Program-made: the position numbers and the translations under genes
The notes under the pieces: generated by a model
What the model was told of the DNA's origin: nothing
The model's input: the letters and a program-made list of their open reading frames with translations, nothing else
Databases searched by the model: none
In this document: positions 46,633 through 54,980 of the stretch, in pieces
How positions within the stretch are numbered: position 1 is the first letter of the stretch
How the letters are laid out: the number at the start of each line of letters is the position of its first letter
Origin: Saccharopolyspora montiporae
GTDB lineage: Bacteria; Actinomycetota; Actinomycetes; Mycobacteriales; Pseudonocardiaceae
Length of the DNA: 64,000 bases
Reading direction: 5' to 3'
NCBI RefSeq assembly: GCF_015209505.1
Contig: NZ_JADEYC010000018.1
Span: forward strand, 124,001-188,000

Positions 46633-48263
46633 TGGCGGTGCTGGCCTCCACCGCTCGCAGGACGGTGGCGCTGCCGCGTCCGGGTGCGGCGGCGGCGCTG
46701 CTGGCGGTGCTGGTGCTGCTGGGTGCCGCGGTGTGGTCGGTGGCGTCGTTGCGGTTGAACGTGGCGACCGTGGTCGACGGCAGTGCGGCGGCGGTGGACT
46801 TCGGTTCCCGCATGCTGCCGCTGGATTTCCCGCCGCTGGGCGAGCTGTTGGCGCTGGCCGGGCAGACGCTGGCCATCGTGGTGTGCGCGACGCTGCTGTC
46901 CTCGCTGCTCAGCGTTCCGCTGGCGCTGCTCGCCGCGCGCAGCACCGCCCCGTCGGCGGCCGGCAGGCACGGTGCCCGCGCGCTGATCGTGCTCGCGCGT
47001 GCGGTTCCGGACGTGGTCCTGGCGATCGTGTTCTTCCGACTGTTCGGCCTCGGCGGGATGACCGGTGTGCTGGCGATGGGCCTGCACTCGGTGGGCATGA
47101 TCGGCAAGCTCTACGCCGACGCGGTCGAGCAGGCCGATGAGGGGCCGCGCAACGCGCTGCGCGCCGCCGGGGCCGGGAAACTGCAGCAGCTGGTCAGCGG
47201 GGTCCTACCGCAGGTCGTGCCGTCGTTCGTGGCGACCTCGCTGCACCGGCTGGACATCAACGTGCGGGTGTCAGTGGTGCTCGGGTTCGTCGGTGTCGGC
47301 GGGCTGGGCAAGGCCATCGCGGATGCGCTGCGCACGCTGGATTACCAGCGCGGAATGGCGCTGGCCGCGGTCGTTTTCGCGCTGTGCGTGCTGGTCGAGC
47401 TGGTCTCCGGCACGATCCGCCGCGCGCTGCTGGGCACGTCCGCCCGCCGCGGCGCGGCCTCGGCGGGCGCGCGGATCAGTCCACCGTGGACGTTCGCTCG
47501 GGTGCGTCGCATCGCTTACTGGGTGCTGGCCGCAGTGGTCGTGCTGGCGTCGGTGCGCGGGGCCGAGCTGTCCCTGGCCCAGGTCGGGCAGGCCCTCACC
47601 GGTCTCGGCCCGGTGCTGGCCCAGTTCTGGCCGCCGGAGGGCGGCGGCATGCTCGGTGAGCTGTTCGGCGAACTGCTCGTCACGGTGCAGATCGCGCTGG
47701 CCGCAACGCTGATCGGGGCGGTGCTGTCCCTGCCGGTCGGCGCGCTGGCCGCGGACAACGTCGCGCCGAACCGCGTGGTCGCGGGCTTCTTCCGCGGTGT
47801 CGTGCTGGCGGTGCGCGGGGTGCCGGAACTGGTGCTGGCGATCGTGTTCGTGCTGATCACCGGGCTCGGCCCGGTGGCGGGTGCGGGCGCGCTGGCGGTC
47901 GGTTCGGTGGGCTTGCTGGGCAAGCTCGTCGCGGACTCGCTGGAGGAGGTGGATCGTGGGCCGGAGCAGGCGCTGCGCGCGACGGGCGCCGGGCGGCTGC
48001 AGGTCTTCTGCGCGGCCACGGTTCCGCAAGCGGCCCCGGCTTTCGCCGCGCACGTGCTCTACCAGCTGGATACGAACCTGCGTTCCGCGACGCTGCTCGG
48101 GCTGGTCGGTGCGGGCGGCATCGGGTTCTACCTGCTCAACGCATCCCGGGTGCTGGAGTTCGGGGTGGTCACCACCGTGCTGCTCATGCTGTTCGCCGCG
48201 GTGCTGGTGGTGGAACTGCTGGCGATGTGGCTGCGCCGGGTGCTGAACCCGGCGCCCCGCTAG
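46632..48263 (+). CDS. phnE: Fused double phosphonate ABC permease
   Basis: 543 residues: two PhnE-type permease domains in one polypeptide. Each has an EAA-loop (ADEGPRNALRAAGAGKLQQL in half one, VDRGPEQALRATGAGRLQVF in half two) contacting PhnC. The fusion point is near residues 265-300 (SARRGAASAGARISPPW). So the channel can be formed by one chain. Overlaps phnC by 1 base. A hairpin overlaps its stop. The usual solute-binding protein PhnD is absent here. Confidence 0.88.
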   Translation: MAVLASTARRTVALPRPGAAAALLAVLVLLGAAVWSVASLRLNVATVVDGSAAAVDFGSRMLPLDFPPLGELLALAGQTLAIVVCATLLSSLLSVPLALLAARSTAPSAAGRHGARALIVLARAVPDVVLAIVFFRLFGLGGMTGVLAMGLHSVGMIGKLYADAVEQADEGPRNALRAAGAGKLQQLVSGVLPQVVPSFVATSLHRLDINVRVSVVLGFVGVGGLGKAIADALRTLDYQRGMALAAVVFALCVLVELVSGTIRRALLGTSARRGAASAGARISPPWTFARVRRIAYWVLAAVVVLASVRGAELSLAQVGQALTGLGPVLAQFWPPEGGGMLGELFGELLVTVQIALAATLIGAVLSLPVGALAADNVAPNRVVAGFFRGVVLAVRGVPELVLAIVFVLITGLGPVAGAGALAVGSVGLLGKLVADSLEEVDRGPEQALRATGAGRLQVFCAATVPQAAPAFAAHVLYQLDTNLRSATLLGLVGAGGIGFYLLNASRVLEFGVVTTVLLMLFAAVLVVELLAMWLRRVLNPAPR

Positions 48264-48272
48264 CGAGCGGGG
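48255..48272. terminator. Hairpin overlapping the phnE stop
   Basis: A 7-base stem CCCCGCT/AGCGGGG with a 4-base loop spans the TAG stop at 48261-48263 in the gap to the convergent DUF4253 gene. Confidence 0.5.
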
Positions 48273-48369
48273 GGCAGCGGGGCGTGCTCGGCGGTGCGGG
48301 CCGCGCGCCCCGCGGAAGCGGTCGCCGCCGAGCGGGCAAGCCCCGGCTCGGACGAGGCGCCCGGCACCG

Positions 48370-49206
48370 TCATTCCCACCAGAAGGACCAGCTGCGCCGC
48401 CCGCGGATCTCCTGCGCGTAGGCGCCGATGCTGCCGGTCTCCTGCACGATGCGGTCCGGGCAGAAGGTCCAGTGCTCGGCCGCCACCTTCGCGGCGTGCT
48501 CGGCGTCCTGCGGCGGCGCGGCCACGCTGAGGTCCAGCCGGTCCGGGCCCAACCGCAGCATCCGCACGCCGAACCGCCGCTCCCAGCTGCGCACCATCGC
48601 GGACAGTCCCGCGGTGCGGGACACGTGGTTGGCCGCACCGGACCAGCCCAGCACGGTGAGCACGTCGGCGCCGTAGCGCGCCGGGACCATCGCCAGCCGG
48701 GTGTCGTCGTCGATGAACCGGGGAAGCTGCTGGTTGGCCAGGATGTCCGGATCGGCCAGCAGGTTGCCGCCGGGGGCGGGGCCGGGGCACGCGGTGTCGA
48801 ACGGGGTCAGCACCTCGGGTCCGTAGGCGGGGCCGAGCTCGTCGTCGGCCTGCACCAGCCCGTCCCAGATGCGGTCCATGACGTCGGGCGGGCGCCAGCG
48901 GTCGATGTGTTCGAGCGGTTCGGGCGGTACCACGCCGACCGTGCACCGGTCCCCGTAGACCTCGTCGCTGTCGCACAGCAGCAGCGGCCACAGTCCGCTG
49001 CGCCGGTGGTCCCCGCGCAGCGCGGCGACCAGCTGCGGAGCGGGCGGTTCATCGCTGATCCAGCACAGCGTGCGCGGTTCGCCCGCGAGGGCGGTCTGCT
49101 CGGTGAGCACCTCACCGGGCGGCAGCGGCGCGGACAGCGCCGTCCCGGTGCCGAACACCGCGGACGGATCGGCCGGCTCCCCCGCCTGCCAGTCGTCACG
49201 CAACAA
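48370..49206 (-). CDS. DUF4253-domain protein
   Basis: 278 residues. Central region with RFGVRMLRLGPDRLDLSVAAPP and C-terminal EHWTFCPDRIVQETGSIGAYAQ are typical for DUF4253. N-terminal half is less conserved. No signal or membrane segment. The start is a TTG at 49206, with AGGAGG seven bases upstream; a second TTG follows immediately. Function unknown; members are often found with contact-dependent or polymorphic systems but nothing here shows that. Confidence 0.7.
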   Translation of the reverse strand: MLRDDWQAGEPADPSAVFGTGTALSAPLPPGEVLTEQTALAGEPRTLCWISDEPPAPQLVAALRGDHRRSGLWPLLLCDSDEVYGDRCTVGVVPPEPLEHIDRWRPPDVMDRIWDGLVQADDELGPAYGPEVLTPFDTACPGPAPGGNLLADPDILANQQLPRFIDDDTRLAMVPARYGADVLTVLGWSGAANHVSRTAGLSAMVRSWERRFGVRMLRLGPDRLDLSVAAPPQDAEHAAKVAAEHWTFCPDRIVQETGSIGAYAQEIRGRRSWSFWWE

Positions 49207-49346
49207 TTCACCGCCTCCTAGCCGTGCGCTCCGGACCACCTTAAGGGGTCTGCGCCGTGGTGATCCCAGGCGCACGTGCTCGGCGGTGGATGGCTGTCAC
49301 CCGGCGGTGGGCGGTCGGCGGGCAGTCCGTCCCCCGGCCGGGGCAC

Positions 49347-49547
49347 TCACTCCGCGGAACGGGGGCGGGGCGGCTCGATCTCGCAGTCGCCCCCGGGGAA
49401 CACGAGGCTCTCGTGCCCGTCCGAGTAGCGCACCAGGTAGGGCGGATCGCCCTCCTGCCCGCGGACCTCGACGATCTCGGCGTAGCGGTCGATCTCGTCG
49501 ACGTGCTTGCTGTGCACGTGCAGGCGGTCGCCAACGGTTGCCTTCAT
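49347..49547 (-). CDS. DUF1918-domain small protein
   Basis: 66 residues, beginning MKATVGDRLHVHSKHVDE, with the family motif YLVRYSDGHESLVFPG; a small beta-barrel fold, possibly nucleic-acid binding. ATG at 49547 has GAGGTGAGG upstream. Common in actinobacteria, function unknown. Confidence 0.85.
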   Translation of the reverse strand: MKATVGDRLHVHSKHVDEIDRYAEIVEVRGQEGDPPYLVRYSDGHESLVFPGGDCEIEPPRPRSAE

Positions 49548-49644
49548 CGCACCTCACCTCCACGTCGAGGTTAGGTGATGCGCGCCACGTCGCGCACCGG
49601 CGCTGGGGCGCATCGGGCCGGGTGGTGCCGGTGGTGCGTGCGGG

Positions 49645-50055
49645 TCAATCGGTGGCGGCGGCCTGCGAGCAGGTGGTGGTCACTTCCTGGTAGCTCTCCG
49701 CCTGCGCGTTGGTCCAGTCCGAGCTGGTGTCCAGGCTGATCTCGCCGGAGGCGACCTGTCCCACCGAGTAGTGCACATCGATGAGGTCCTGGCGCAGGGT
49801 GCTGTCCGAGGTGCGGGCGGTCAGCTGGGCGAGCTCGTCCATCCGCACGCGGGCGTCGGCCTTGGCCTGCTGCGGGTCGGCGAAGTTCGGCATGAAGCTG
49901 GCCACGTTGATGGCTTCCAGGCAGCTCTGGCCGGTGCCGGTACCCCCGGGTGCCGCGGGGCTGAGCTGGCCGGTGAGATCCTGCCCCCCGCAGGCGGCCA
50001 GACCCGTTGCGGCCGACAGCGCTAGTGCGGCAACCCACCGCGTGCGAGTTCGCAT
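49645..50055 (-). CDS. Predicted lipoprotein, function unknown
   Basis: 136 residues. Signal peptide with twin-Arg-like start MRTRTRWVAALALSAATG and a lipobox LAAC with Cys about residue 22; Sec export is more likely than Tat. The mature part is helical and has two further Cys (QSCLEAI and TTTCSQ). ATG 50055 with GGAGGA upstream. Not recognised otherwise. Confidence 0.7.
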   Translation of the reverse strand: MRTRTRWVAALALSAATGLAACGGQDLTGQLSPAAPGGTGTGQSCLEAINVASFMPNFADPQQAKADARVRMDELAQLTARTSDSTLRQDLIDVHYSVGQVASGEISLDTSSDWTNAQAESYQEVTTTCSQAAATD

Positions 50056-50167
50056 CTGTCCTCCGCCGATCGCCGGCGGCACCGCAGTGGTGCCGCCGCA
50101 TCCGCACCTTATCCGACCCCGCGTGCGCGATGGGTGAAATGTCCAACCGGTCGCCGCCGCAGCGCGG

Positions 50168-50995
50168 TCAGGGTGCGATCCAGGCCATGATCTCCGGCGG
50201 CAGGTCCAGGTCGGTCAGCCAGGGCGCCGCTCCGACCCGGAACAGCACGACGCAGCTCAGCACCACGGCCGCGAGAGTCAGCCCGGGGCCCACCAGCGCC
50301 ATCTCGACCTTGCCCCCGGTGCGCATCCGCAGGGGCTTCGGCGGTGCGACCGGGTACCAGGTCTTGCCACCGAACGGGACCGGCCACAGCATCGGGCAGC
50401 CCTGCTCGGTGATCGCATCGCCGATGAAGTGCGCCACGCAGCCGATCATCACCGCCATGCCGAAGGCCGCCGCCTGGGTGGGCTGATCACCGGTCCACAT
50501 GAAGCAGGCCAGCGTCAGCAGCACTGAGGCCGTGGTGATCCACAGCGCGTCCTTGCGCGGGCACCAGGTGTGCAGCAGCCCGCGCACGGCGAGACCGGCG
50601 AACACGAACATGAGCACGCCCAGCGCGGTGCCCTGGCTGGTTTGCACGATCGCGGTGGTGATCAGGCCGGCCAGCACCGCGAAGACGACCGTGTGGGTGA
50701 AGCCGCGGTGCGTGCCTTCGCGGTCGCTGTCCCGCTTGGTGCGGGTGAGCCGGTACAGGAATCCGCTGAACCCGCTCAGCGCCGCCGAGGCGGCCCGGGA
50801 GAGCCCGCCGAACGTGCTCGCGACGGTGGACTTGGGGTGGTCGATGTCCGGCAACAGCGCGGCGCCCGAGGCGAGCGTGGCCCCGACCACCCAGGTTTTC
50901 GGGGACAATTGCCCTATGGCGTGAGTGTCGGCCATCGCCGTCACGGCCGCCCAGGCGGCAAGCCCGCTCATCGCATGCGTCGGTCCGGTCGCCAC
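50168..50995 (-). CDS. YdjM/DUF457-type membrane metal-dependent hydrolase
   Basis: 275 residues, about seven membrane segments. Conserved GPTHAMSGLAAWAA, LPDIDHPKSTVA, REGTHRGFTHTVVF, HTWCPRKDALW and HFIGDAITEQGCPMLWPVP supply the His/Asp metal ligands. Homologues are LexA-regulated YdjM-like proteins of unknown substrate. GTG 50995 with GGAGG upstream. Diverges from icd. Confidence 0.85.
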   Translation of the reverse strand: MATGPTHAMSGLAAWAAVTAMADTHAIGQLSPKTWVVGATLASGAALLPDIDHPKSTVASTFGGLSRAASAALSGFSGFLYRLTRTKRDSDREGTHRGFTHTVVFAVLAGLITTAIVQTSQGTALGVLMFVFAGLAVRGLLHTWCPRKDALWITTASVLLTLACFMWTGDQPTQAAAFGMAVMIGCVAHFIGDAITEQGCPMLWPVPFGGKTWYPVAPPKPLRMRTGGKVEMALVGPGLTLAAVVLSCVVLFRVGAAPWLTDLDLPPEIMAWIAP

Positions 50996-51131
50996 TGCGC
51001 CTCCAAGATCGCCCGATCCGCCGATGAGCGTAGAAGAGGATCATCCGCACCCGGGTCGGGTGGGGCAGTGGTGCATCGCGCTCTGCGGAGGGTGGTGGTG
51101 CGAGACGGGTGGCAGGCACAATCAGACCCGA

Positions 51132-51157
51132 TAGCAGTACGCTCGTACCGCTAGCAT
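51132..51157 (+). promoter_or_regulatory. icd promoter region with AcnR-like operator
   Basis: A near-perfect dyad at 51132-51153 (10 of 11 pairs) contains CAGTACGCTCGTACCG at 51135-51150. The C. glutamicum aconitase repressor AcnR is recalled to bind CAGNAC-N3-CGTACTG; this site differs by one base. A -10-like TAGCAT at 51152-51157 overlaps its end, so binding would block transcription of icd. Confidence 0.55.
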
Positions 51158-51182
51158 TCTCGCGAGAGGAGCTCCCCGCCAC

Positions 51183-52403
51183 ATGAGCAAGATCAAGGTT
51201 CAGGGCACCGTCGCCGAGCTCGACGGCGACGAGATGACCCGGATCATCTGGTCCTTCATCAAGGACAAGCTGATCCACCCCTACCTGGACATCAACCTCG
51301 ACTACTACGACCTGAGCATCGAGAACCGCGACGCCACCGATGACCAGGTCACCGTCGACTCGGCGAACGCCATCGCCAAGCACGGCGTGGGCGTGAAGTG
51401 CGCCACCATCACCCCGGACGAAGCGCGGGTGGACGAGTTCGGCCTGAAGAAGATGTGGCGGAGCCCGAACGGGACCATCCGCAACATCCTCGGCGGTGTC
51501 ATCTTCCGCGAGCCGATCGTCATCTCGAACATCCCGCGGTACGTACCGGGCTGGACCCAGCCGATCATCATCGGCAGGCACGCGCACGGTGACCAGTACA
51601 AGGCCACCGATTTCAAGGTGCCCGGTCCCGGCACGGTGACCATCACCTACACGCCGGAGGACGGCTCCGAGCCGATGGAGCTGGAGGTCGCGAAGTTCCC
51701 GACCGACGGCGGCGTCTCGATGGCGATGTACAACTACCGCCGCTCCATCGAGGAGTTCGCCCGCGCCTCGCTGCGCTACGGCCTGGACCGCGGTTTCCCG
51801 GTCTACATGTCGACGAAGAACACGATCCTGAAGTCCTACGACGGCATGTTCAAGGACGTGTTCGAGGAGGTCTACGAGAACGAGTTCAAGGCCGACTTCG
51901 AGGCCAACGGGCTCACCTACGAGCACCGCCTCATCGACGACATGGTCGCCAGCGCCCTCAAGTGGGAGGGCGGCTACGTGTGGGCCTGCAAGAACTACGA
52001 CGGAGACGTGCAGTCCGACACGGTCGCACAGGGCTTCGGTTCGCTGGGTCTGATGACCTCGGTGCTGATGACCGAGAACGGCACCGTCGAGGCGGAGGCC
52101 GCGCACGGCACCGTGACCCGGCACTACCGGCAGCACCAGCAGGGCAAGCCCACGTCCACCAACCCGATCGCCTCGATCTTCGCGTGGACCCGCGGCCTGG
52201 ACGCCCGCGGCAAGATGGACTCCAACCAGGAGCTCGTCGGCTTCGCCCAGCAGCTGGAGCAGGTCGTCGTCGAGACCGTGGAGAACGGCAAGATGACCAA
52301 GGACCTGGCGCTGCTGGTCGGTGGTGACCAGGGCTACCAGACCACCGAGGAGTTCCTGGCGGCGCTGGACGAGAACCTGCAGAAGAAGATGGCCAACCGC
52401 TGA
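51183..52403 (+). CDS. icd: NADP isocitrate dehydrogenase, homodimeric type
   Basis: Oxidative decarboxylation of isocitrate to 2-oxoglutarate, 406 residues, the eukaryote-like dimeric class (Icd1 of mycobacteria). Conserved [24 protein letters not shown] (substrate Ser), [14 protein letters not shown], and [19 protein letters not shown] with NADP-binding. ATG at 51183 with GAGGAG 12 bases before. Two hairpins follow. AcnR-like dyad upstream suggests TCA-cycle co-regulation. Confidence 0.96.
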   Translation: MSKIKVQGTVAELDGDEMTRIIWSFIKDKLIHPYLDINLDYYDLSIENRDATDDQVTVDSANAIAKHGVGVKCATITPDEARVDEFGLKKMWRSPNGTIRNILGGVIFREPIVISNIPRYVPGWTQPIIIGRHAHGDQYKATDFKVPGPGTVTITYTPEDGSEPMELEVAKFPTDGGVSMAMYNYRRSIEEFARASLRYGLDRGFPVYMSTKNTILKSYDGMFKDVFEEVYENEFKADFEANGLTYEHRLIDDMVASALKWEGGYVWACKNYDGDVQSDTVAQGFGSLGLMTSVLMTENGTVEAEAAHGTVTRHYRQHQQGKPTSTNPIASIFAWTRGLDARGKMDSNQELVGFAQQLEQVVVETVENGKMTKDLALLVGGDQGYQTTEEFLAALDENLQKKMANR

Positions 52404-52416
52404 TCCCGGCCGTCTC

Positions 52417-52438
52417 CCGGGGCGCCGCCGCGCCCCGG
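52417..52438 (+). terminator. First hairpin after icd
   Basis: A perfect 8-base stem CCGGGGCG/CGCCCCGG with a 6-base loop, 13 bases past the stop. Confidence 0.6.
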
Positions 52439-52474
52439 ACCGGCGCGGCCCGCGGGGGCTGACCCGGTACGCGA

Positions 52475-52507
52475 AACGCCGCTTCCGCACCGAGCGGGGG
52501 CGGCGTT
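52475..52507 (+). terminator. Second hairpin after icd
   Basis: An 8-base stem AACGCCGC/GCGGCGTT with a 17-base loop, followed by CTTGCG. Tandem with the preceding one. Confidence 0.5.
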
Positions 52508-52540
52508 CTTGCGTCCGGGGCGGGGAGTCGAGGAGCGAAC

Positions 52541-52744
52541 GTGGTCGTGATCCGGGTCTGCCGAGTGGTGGGCGGGTTCGTGCCGGTGCTCGCACTTGCC
52601 GCGACCGGACTGCTCGATCTCCCGATGTGGTCGTCGATCGCGGTGATCCTGGGGTGCTCCGCGGTCTGCCTTCCCCTGGTCCTGTGGTCGGGCCGGCGGA
52701 TCCGAAACCGGGCGGCGGAACGAACGGCATCGTGGGCGACATGA
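52541..52744 (+). CDS. Small two-span membrane protein
   Basis: 67 residues, two hydrophobic helices (VVGGFVPVLALAATGLLDLPMW and IAVILGCSAVCLPLVLW) then a basic tail. GTG 52541 with AGGAG six bases upstream. Not recognised, but composition and ribosome site favour a real gene. Lies between icd and tRNA-Val. Confidence 0.5.
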   Translation: MVVIRVCRVVGGFVPVLALAATGLLDLPMWSSIAVILGCSAVCLPLVLWSGRRIRNRAAERTASWAT

Positions 52745-52847
52745 CATCCGCGGGCCGCTGCAGGAATGGCGATGCCCGTGGTGGAGTACCCGCAGGACCG
52801 GGCGGAGTGCGTGGCCCGGGAAGCAGGGCTCTGACCTGCGAGGAGTG

Positions 52848-52922
52848 TGGTGCGCGATACTGGGATCGAACCAGTGACCTCTACCGTGTCAAGGTAGCGC
52901 TCTCCCGCTGAGCTAATCGCGC
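52848..52922 (-). tRNA. tRNA-Val (GAC)
   Basis: 75 bases with encoded CCA. Acceptor GCGCGAT pairs with ATCGCGC, D-arm TTAGCTCAGCGGGAGAGC, anticodon loop TTGACAC (anticodon GAC, reading GUC), T-arm CTGGTTCGATCCCAG. A TACGCT about 30 bases upstream could be the -10. Confidence 0.97.
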
Positions 52923-53272
52923 AGTGCGGTTTTCCGTGTCGTCGAGCGTATCCGAGCCGCGCGCGCCGACCGCACCGGGGTCCGCCACGCTCGGCTCGAC
53001 ATCCGAAGTGGACGGTGAGTGCGGCGGGCCCGCGGGCCGGGTGGTCGCGGTCCTTCCAGGGCGGTCGCGCGGTTCGCGCACGCTCGTTCGTGGTCCGTCC
53101 GGCGGTACGCCGGGTGCACCGCGTGGCGTGATGTGCGCAATGCGTACCAATCCGCCCACCGCGGGCGGAAGGGGCCGCATCCGGACAAGTAGCCTGTTCT
53201 CGGGACCCGATAGCGGTGGCCCGCACCCGCAGAGCGATCGCCGGTCGCGATCCGAGACCCGAGGAGATGTTC
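52923..53272. other. 350-base region between tRNA-Val and the DUF368 gene
   Basis: It has no supported gene. TAGCCT at 53190-53195 is a weak -10 candidate for the DUF368 gene. Nothing else is visible. Confidence 0.4.
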
Positions 53273-54268
53273 GTGACGAAGCCCGCCCCCGAGGCGACCG
53301 CTGCGCCCTCCCGAGCGCGGTACCTCCTGGACGTGGTGCGCGGCGCCCTCATGGGTACGGCCGAGACGGTGCCCGGCGTCAGCGGCGGCACGGTCGCGCT
53401 CATCGTCGGTGTCTACGCGACCCTGCTGACCTCGGCGGGGCACCTGCTCTCCGGCGTGCGCCGCGCGGTCGTCGACCTGGTGCGCCGCCGCGACCTCGCC
53501 GACGCCAAGGCCGAGTTCGCCCTGGTCCGCTGGCGCGTGGTGCTCCCGGTGCTCATCGGCATGTTCGCCGCGCTGCTGCTGATGGCCGGGCTGATGGAGG
53601 GCCTGGTCTCCGCCTACCCGGTGCACACGAAGGGCCTGTTCTTCGGGCTGGTGCTGGCCTCGCTGTGGGTGCCGTTCTCCATGGCCGCCCGCGCCCCGGT
53701 GCGCCGCCCGGGCGCGCGCCCGTGGGGACCCGGTGCGCTGGCCGCGGCCGTGCTGGCCGCAGTGGCCAGCTACACGGTGGTGAGCCTGCCGCCCGCCGAT
53801 GTCGACTCCAACCCGGTGATCATCGTGGTGGCTGCGGCGCTGGCGATCTCGGCGCTCGTGGTGCCGGGCCTGTCCGGCTCGTTCATCCTGCTCACCTTCG
53901 GGCTGTACGAAACGACCTTGGCCGCCGTCAACGATCGCGACCTCGGCTACGTGGGCCTGTTCGTGCTGGGCGCCCTGGTCGGGCTGGCCTCGATCGTCAA
54001 GCTGCTGCAGTGGCTGCTGGAGCACTGGCAGCGGATCACCCTGGTGATCCTCACCGGGGCGATGGCCGGCAGCCTGCGCGCGCTGTGGCCGTGGCAGACC
54101 GAGGACCGCTCGCTGCTGCCGCCGGCGGACGGCGCGTGGCAGGTGGCGCTGCTGGCGGTGGCGGGGTTCGCCGTGGTCGTCGTCGCGCTCGTGATCGAGC
54201 GCCGGGTGTCGGCCGCGCATGCCGCCACGCAGCCGGACGACGCGCCCAAGAGCCCGGTCAACGCCTGA
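53273..54268 (+). CDS. DUF368 membrane protein (undecaprenyl-phosphate flippase-like)
   Basis: 331 residues, about nine membrane segments. Conserved RGALMGTAETVPGVSGGTVALIVGVY and the inverted copy VVPGLSGSFILLTFGLYE are DUF368 hallmarks. Family members (PopT-like) are known to recycle undecaprenyl-phosphate in cell-wall synthesis. The GTG at 53273 is favoured over the ATG at 53267 because the GGAG touches the latter. The C-terminus is a short hydrophilic tail. Confidence 0.85.
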   Translation: MTKPAPEATAAPSRARYLLDVVRGALMGTAETVPGVSGGTVALIVGVYATLLTSAGHLLSGVRRAVVDLVRRRDLADAKAEFALVRWRVVLPVLIGMFAALLLMAGLMEGLVSAYPVHTKGLFFGLVLASLWVPFSMAARAPVRRPGARPWGPGALAAAVLAAVASYTVVSLPPADVDSNPVIIVVAAALAISALVVPGLSGSFILLTFGLYETTLAAVNDRDLGYVGLFVLGALVGLASIVKLLQWLLEHWQRITLVILTGAMAGSLRALWPWQTEDRSLLPPADGAWQVALLAVAGFAVVVVALVIERRVSAAHAATQPDDAPKSPVNA

Positions 54269-54281
54269 GGAAGCGCGGCGC

Positions 54282-54677
54282 TCAGCCGTCCAGCGCTGCG
54301 AACAGGTCGACCGGATTGCCGTCCGGATCGAGCACTGTCGCGTAGCGCTGACCCCAGAAGGCGTCCCACGGCTCGCTGCTGCCGCGGTGCCCGGCCGCGG
54401 TGAGCATCCGGTACGTGCTGTCCACGTCCGCCGGTGCGCCGCAGTCGAACGCGAGCGCCACCCGGCGGCCCCCGGTCGGCGGACTCCAGTCGGGATCGAG
54501 CGAGCGCACCGCCTGCTCGGTGTCCCACATCAATCGAACGCCGCCGGGCAGCAGCGCGTCGACGTGCGCCTCGCCGTCGGCGGAGGCGGGGACGTCCACG
54601 CCCAGCAACCGGTAGAACTCCAGCGTTTCGGCCATGTCCTGGGCGACCAGCCCCACGGCCGCGAAGTGCGTCGTCAT
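54282..54677 (-). CDS. VOC/glyoxalase-fold protein
   Basis: 131 residues with MTTHFAAVGLVAQDMAETLEFY at the start and GQRYATVLDPDGNPVDLFAAL at the end, the vicinal-oxygen-chelate fold pattern. Metal ligands are not obvious beyond the His near the N-terminus. Could be a glyoxalase or resistance-type binding protein. ATG 54677 is preceded by TACCGT (54684-54689) six bases away, so it may be leaderless. Convergent with the DUF368 gene. Confidence 0.75.
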   Translation of the reverse strand: MTTHFAAVGLVAQDMAETLEFYRLLGVDVPASADGEAHVDALLPGGVRLMWDTEQAVRSLDPDWSPPTGGRRVALAFDCGAPADVDSTYRMLTAAGHRGSSEPWDAFWGQRYATVLDPDGNPVDLFAALDG

Positions 54678-54980
54678 GCCCGCACGGTAGGCCCGCTCCC
54701 CGACGCCCACCGCACCGAACGGGTACCGCGGCGATGCGCTCGCGCCGCTGACATTGCGTTGGCCGGCCGCGGTGCCGTTCACACGCCGTGGTGAACATCC
54801 GGGGCGAAATTCCCGCCGCCTCCGTTTCGGAACGCCGCCGGCACCGCGATCCCGTGTATCCACTGGGACGAATGTGATCTGGACATCCGTTCACCTCTGG
54901 CGCCAGCGCCGCCGGCGGGGTGTCACCGCGCCGCGGACGGTCTCCGGTGAGACGAGGTTGCGGGAAGACGGAGGTATTCA
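54678..54980. other. 303-base divergent region with a GTTCAC-N8-GTGAAC dyad
   Basis: No supported gene. A minus-strand -10-like TACCGT lies at 54684-54689 for the VOC gene. A 6-base-arm dyad GTTCAC-N8-GTGAAC at 54777-54796 could be an operator for either flanking gene. The HAD-like gene has its own GGAGG just before 54981. Confidence 0.4.
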
